A stretch of 64,000 bases of DNA from Whitmania pigra. Taxonomy: Eukaryota > Annelida > Clitellata > Hirudinida > Haemopidae. Below, one piece after another: positions 60,397-64,000 of this stretch; positions within the stretch are counted from its first letter, which is position 1; every line of letters starts with the position of its first letter. The notes beneath the pieces are model-generated. The model worked only from the letters and a program-made list of their open reading frames with translations. It was not told the DNA's origin and did no database searches. Where the stretch lies: assembly GCA_021613335.1 (NCBI GenBank), contig JAJTWR010000329.1, positions 1,638,001 to 1,702,000 on the forward strand, written 5' to 3'. The translations under genes were made by a program, and so were the position numbers.

Positions 60397-63300
60397 ATGC
60401 TTCACCTCTTGTTGGTGCCAGTCCTTTTTCCAAGCATCTTGTCCTTCGAGGAATCGACGTTCGGAGGTGAGTATCGTGTGGATTCAAATACCTTATTTTA
60501 AGAATGTCCTTACAATTAAACAAATTTTCATCAGCCGCAGCTTTTAAATTCAAAAATGGTCAGCGAGAGATTGGAGGCGTGAAATAAAATCAACCACTTT
60601 TTGGAGACGAATTCAAAATGCTGGCTTTAAAAGATAATTAATGATTTTTGGGTCGTAACATCGGTGGAAAAGCGGCCTAAAAGTCGCGTGAGTTTGGGCG
60701 ATTTGGAGCCGCCAATTCCAACCCCGGAGGGCGGCGCATGATGAACTGTAAAAATAATCGTCCTTTTCGGCACCACAACTCTTCCCTTTTTTGCAACGAC
60801 GCATTCGACAACAAACTTGTAACACGCGACGACACAAAAAAAAAAAAAAGAAATAAGAAAAATACAAAAATACAAAAGTACTCGTCCGAACGCATTCGAT
60901 GCCCCGAACTGGCGCCTGAGAAATGATTAATTCTTGGGCTTAATAATTAATACTTGGTTTTCATGGCCCGCGATCAAATATCGTTGGTCAGTTCCTTGCT
61001 CGGAGACTCTTTGATTGGTCCTCTGAGTTTATTTTAATATTTTTCCGCTTCTCATGACGACAGGGAGATGGTAATGATGATGACGATGACAATGACGTGG
61101 ACGTTGGCGGTGGCGATGACGATGGCGATAACAGTGCCAAACTTTATTAGTGGGGAAGTGTGATGTCAAGCGACTTGAGAAAAGGCGTAAAAAATAAAAT
61201 AGGAAGAATAAATTATCATTTTTAAGATGAGATGGACGTGGGATGGTCATTAGAAGTTGCCACCCTGTCCTATTCACGTTGGAACGGTTATGCTTTGGCG
61301 GAAATATTATCTATACATCAGTAAGTGCGTTTCTCGAGAAATATTTTAACAATTTCCTGGATCCTTCGTTTTTCTCCAGCCTTCTTTCAGCTTCTTTTCC
61401 TAACTTTTTCTGCAGACAATCCCTCTTGGCGAAGATAATTCCATTCTCACAACAATAACTCCTTTTGATTTGAACAAAACTTCAAAAACACGCCCTATAA
61501 ATCGATGCAGAGGTAAGTGGATTTGGGCTGCACCTCACAATTCTTTCCGACAATACACGCACTAAACCCGCACGCACGCACACACGGTGAAGCGCACGTA
61601 CATCGAAAGGAGTCATAAGTCACATGAGAGACGTGTGATAGCGACACAAGCATTTCACGGCGGTGTCGGATTTCACGGTCTCTTGAAGTTGCGACGGACG
61701 ACTTATGGGACTCAGAGCGTTTTGTGTTTCATTGCTTTTCTCCTCATTACGGACCATCTCCTAGACACAAGATTGATGAATTAATCGACAAAATGAAGGG
61801 AGTCACAAATCATTTCCGACCAGTGATACCTGATGACGTATGAGGCAGCGATACGGTGGATCCCCTGCACTGTATATCTGCAGTACAAATCATCATTTAT
61901 TTCATTGTTCGTGATTAAAATAAAGTTATATTTTCAACAACTCTTTCATACACCACTTCAACGAATTGAAAGCCTTATCACGAACTCTTCCATTAAAGGG
62001 GTCAAAAAGAACTGCAGGGCATTCGAAATTTCCTGGGTTGGTATGGAGTTGTGTCTTAGAATCACACATTTGGAAGGGGGGCATTCAAGAAGAAGATACA
62101 AAACAAAAGATGTTTCAAAAAACGAAAGTCTTTGAAAGAGGACTAGTTTGGTTATTATGTTGATGTGATATGATTGAACTTGGCGGGCATTTCCGTCTTT
62201 TGGAATGAGAGAATTTTGAATTTTTGAGAAAACAATGCATTTTTCAAAAAGTTGAACTATTAACTGTTGTAGGTTGTGAATTTCTCCGATTTGTTTTTGT
62301 TAGCATTTCGGAGTTCATCATCTGCAATGCTCGTGGATATTTAATTTTTATTGTTATTGCTCTTTTATTATTGTTCTTTTATTATTGTTCGAGAGGCGTA
62401 CGTTCCATTGTTGAGAACATCCTTTCAATTCCGCCTAGCTCCGTGTATGATGTAAAATAAAGAAATGATGTGACGTAATGCAACTTCAAATAATACTCTT
62501 AAACTGAGTTCCAAAAGTTCAATAGGTGCGTGAGATGAGGGTGCATAATTTTAAGTTTTTAAATTTAATTTAATTTTAATCCATGATGAATTGGGGTCGA
62601 CAAAGAATGAAAAATTATTGCATTGTTAAAGCTACATCTAGGATTTAAACGATGTTCTTTAATATTTTAATATTTCTGATAGTCTGATAATCGTTAAACG
62701 GCAGCAATTTTCATAAAAAATCATTCATAAAAATCGCTTCATCTCTAGGCGAGCGATTGTGATGTTTATAAATGGCCGGCTTGAAATAAACAAAGCAGAC
62801 GATTCGTATGGATTCGAACGCCTCTTGAATTAACAATGACGCTGAAGACTAATATTAAACGTCCATGGTTCATAACACGTCTTCAGAGCATCAATCCAAT
62901 TCGCTTGGCAGAGCGCATTAAAGAGGACCGAATTTATTTTCGCCCACAACCGCCCTTTGACTGACGCTTGGAAAAATTAGGAGCGACGTTTTAATTTATA
63001 GAAACAACTTTCCAGCAGTCGGGTCGGGAAAACAATCGACAGAAGAAGAAGTCTTTATGAGGGACTCTCGAGAAGTCATTAAGTGGTTGCTTCCAATCGA
63101 GACTTCCCTTCGTCATGCTCGCTGGAATTCGTCACCGGGGGCGGACAATTAAGTGCCGGCATTAATAACTGACGCGATGATGTCATTATTCGTTTATTCG
63201 CTTTATTTTACTCCCTCTATTATTATTATTTTTTATCTTTCGTGACGTATGAAAATCAAACGTCGAAGAAAATGATTGAAGGAATGAATTAGAAAGTAGT

Positions 63301-64000
63301 GAAAGTCAAGGAAATGTATGACTTCGGTGAACTGTTCATTAATTCAGTCTGTTAATGATACTTCTAGGCAGTCAACAATCCCTGAGACAAGCGCAGAATG
63401 AATTTCCCTCTTTTATTTACGAGCTAATCCGAAATCGTGATGGCCACTCGCCTCGTTTTTCAACGGTCAGTGCTAGAGTGGAGCAAATTTTGATTGATAG
63501 CAAACTGCATTATTTATCGCCAGACTTCTTTTCGCTGGTGCTCAGCCATCTTTAACCGGAGTAACGTGATTTCTTTTCTCGTCTCCTCCTCCACCCGTTC
63601 GCCCCGTAAGACCTTAAAACGGTTTCGTTTCGTGATTCTCTTAAAATCCTTCCATTATTTCCAGGTTGTTCCATCCCTTCTCAGTGGCACGGACACTGGC
63701 ACGAGGTCCACATCGGTGACGTCATCATCAGTTCCACAGAGATCAGCAAGAAGGGCAGATGTCTGCAGAATGGCGGGAATTACTTTCTCTTTGACAACAG
63801 GTCGGTAGAGGTAGATTCGCGCTGATGAAATTATCGCCGACGACTTTGAACCTTTTCCAACATCAGGGAAATTGGTTGTTTGACGTGCATGCTGGTTCTG
63901 CAGAAACACGTCAACGTCATCCAATACAGGGAAAGTTAGACTTTATTGATCATTCAAAAATTCATTAAATAAAAATAACTTATTCGATAACAATTTAAAT
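60397..64000 (+). CDS. Secreted or membrane protein with DUF7044-like domain, first two exons (partial at right edge)
   Basis: Exon 1, 60397-60466, encodes the signal peptide MLHLLLVPVLFPSILS followed by FEESTFG, and ends at a strong donor (GGAG|GTGAGT). Exon 2, 63665-63800, joins in the required phase (g|gt, Gly) and encodes CSIPSQWHGHWHEVHIGDVI, then STEISKKGRCLQNGGNYFLF and DNR. The pattern C-x-(I/F)-P-x-x-W-x-G-x-W ... (I/V)-x-x-x-x-I-S-x-K-G-x-C is that of the N-terminal DUF7044 module found in extracellular proteins of arthropods and some other invertebrates, usually followed by DUF7042 and DUF7043. The function is unknown. The first intron is 3.2 kb, much longer than others in the window. 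The remaining exons lie beyond 64000. A different frame of exon 1 is also open, but only this one gives both a signal peptide and the right phase. Confidence 0.72.
60467..63664 (+). other. Large first intron of the DUF7044 gene
   Basis: A 3.2-kb stretch without recognisable coding exons. It is less AT-biased than elsewhere around 60.6-61.8 kb and contains a GATGAC-type simple repeat. An alternative or non-coding exon inside it cannot be excluded. Confidence 0.5.
61068..61132. repeat. Degenerate GATGAC/GATGGC simple repeat
   Basis: Imperfect six-base repeat (gatgatgacgatgacaatga followed by ggcgatgacgatggcgata) inside the long intron. Confidence 0.75.

Noticed and set aside
60165..60470. 101-residue frame overlapping the DUF7044 first exon
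   Set aside because: A different frame of the same exon gives a signal peptide and the exact phase needed for the DUF7044 exon. This one ends in the wrong phase.
61029..61277. Histidine/arginine-rich frame on the minus strand
   Set aside because: Direct translation of the GATGAC simple repeat.

Overview
The window is nuclear DNA from an animal. It is AT-rich, with protein genes broken by many short GT-AG introns (about 50-600 nt) and packed at close spacing on both strands. The gene content (SIRT5, CHMP4, heparanase, diacylglycerol kinase, UFD1, ESS2, UVSSA, GLTP, KLHDC4, LMAN1, ENO4) is that of a bilaterian. A DUF7044-type secreted protein at the right edge, a family I associate mainly with arthropods, together with retained ENO4 and neurensin genes, suggests a conservative invertebrate such as a non-insect arthropod. 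I cannot name the species. Exon boundaries below were read by hand from splice sites and reading phase, guided by remembered family features. No search was run.

Left part (1-16 kb): the C-terminal end of SIRT5 (+), a complete 7-exon ZNF395/ZNF704-like regulator (-), CHMP4 of ESCRT-III (-), an 11-exon heparanase (+), a neurensin-like membrane protein (-) and a two-exon FKBPL-like TPR protein (+).

The 16.5-19.3 kb segment is a decayed DNA transposon. It has GC-rich ends beginning CCCAGCAA(A/G)CAC in inverted orientation, a frameshifted transposase fragment and a multi-exon DUF4806 reading frame. The same terminal sequence recurs alone near 40.06 kb.

Middle part (22-43 kb): a complete 23-exon type I diacylglycerol kinase (+, 801 aa), a second heparanase (-) that shares six consecutive exon lengths with the first, a LINE reverse-transcriptase remnant, enolase-4 (ENO4, -) and UFD1 (+).

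Right part (43-64 kb): a dense block with short intergenic gaps: SLC15A4-like transporter (+), ESS2 (-), intronless UVSSA-like gene (+), GLTP (+, ATG 123 nt after the UVSSA stop), 14-exon KLHDC4 (-), intronless LMAN1/ERGIC-53 (+), FAM210-like gene (-), and the first two exons of a secreted DUF7044 protein (+) that runs off the edge. The neighbours show no shared pathway. They are mostly conserved housekeeping genes whose closeness reflects a compact genome. The main functional pairing is the two heparanases. Points most worth checking are the transposon with its DUF4806 gene, the truncated UVSSA, the UVSSA-GLTP spacing, a possible in-frame intron retention at the heparanase active site, and a 35-bp hairpin between KLHDC4 and LMAN1.
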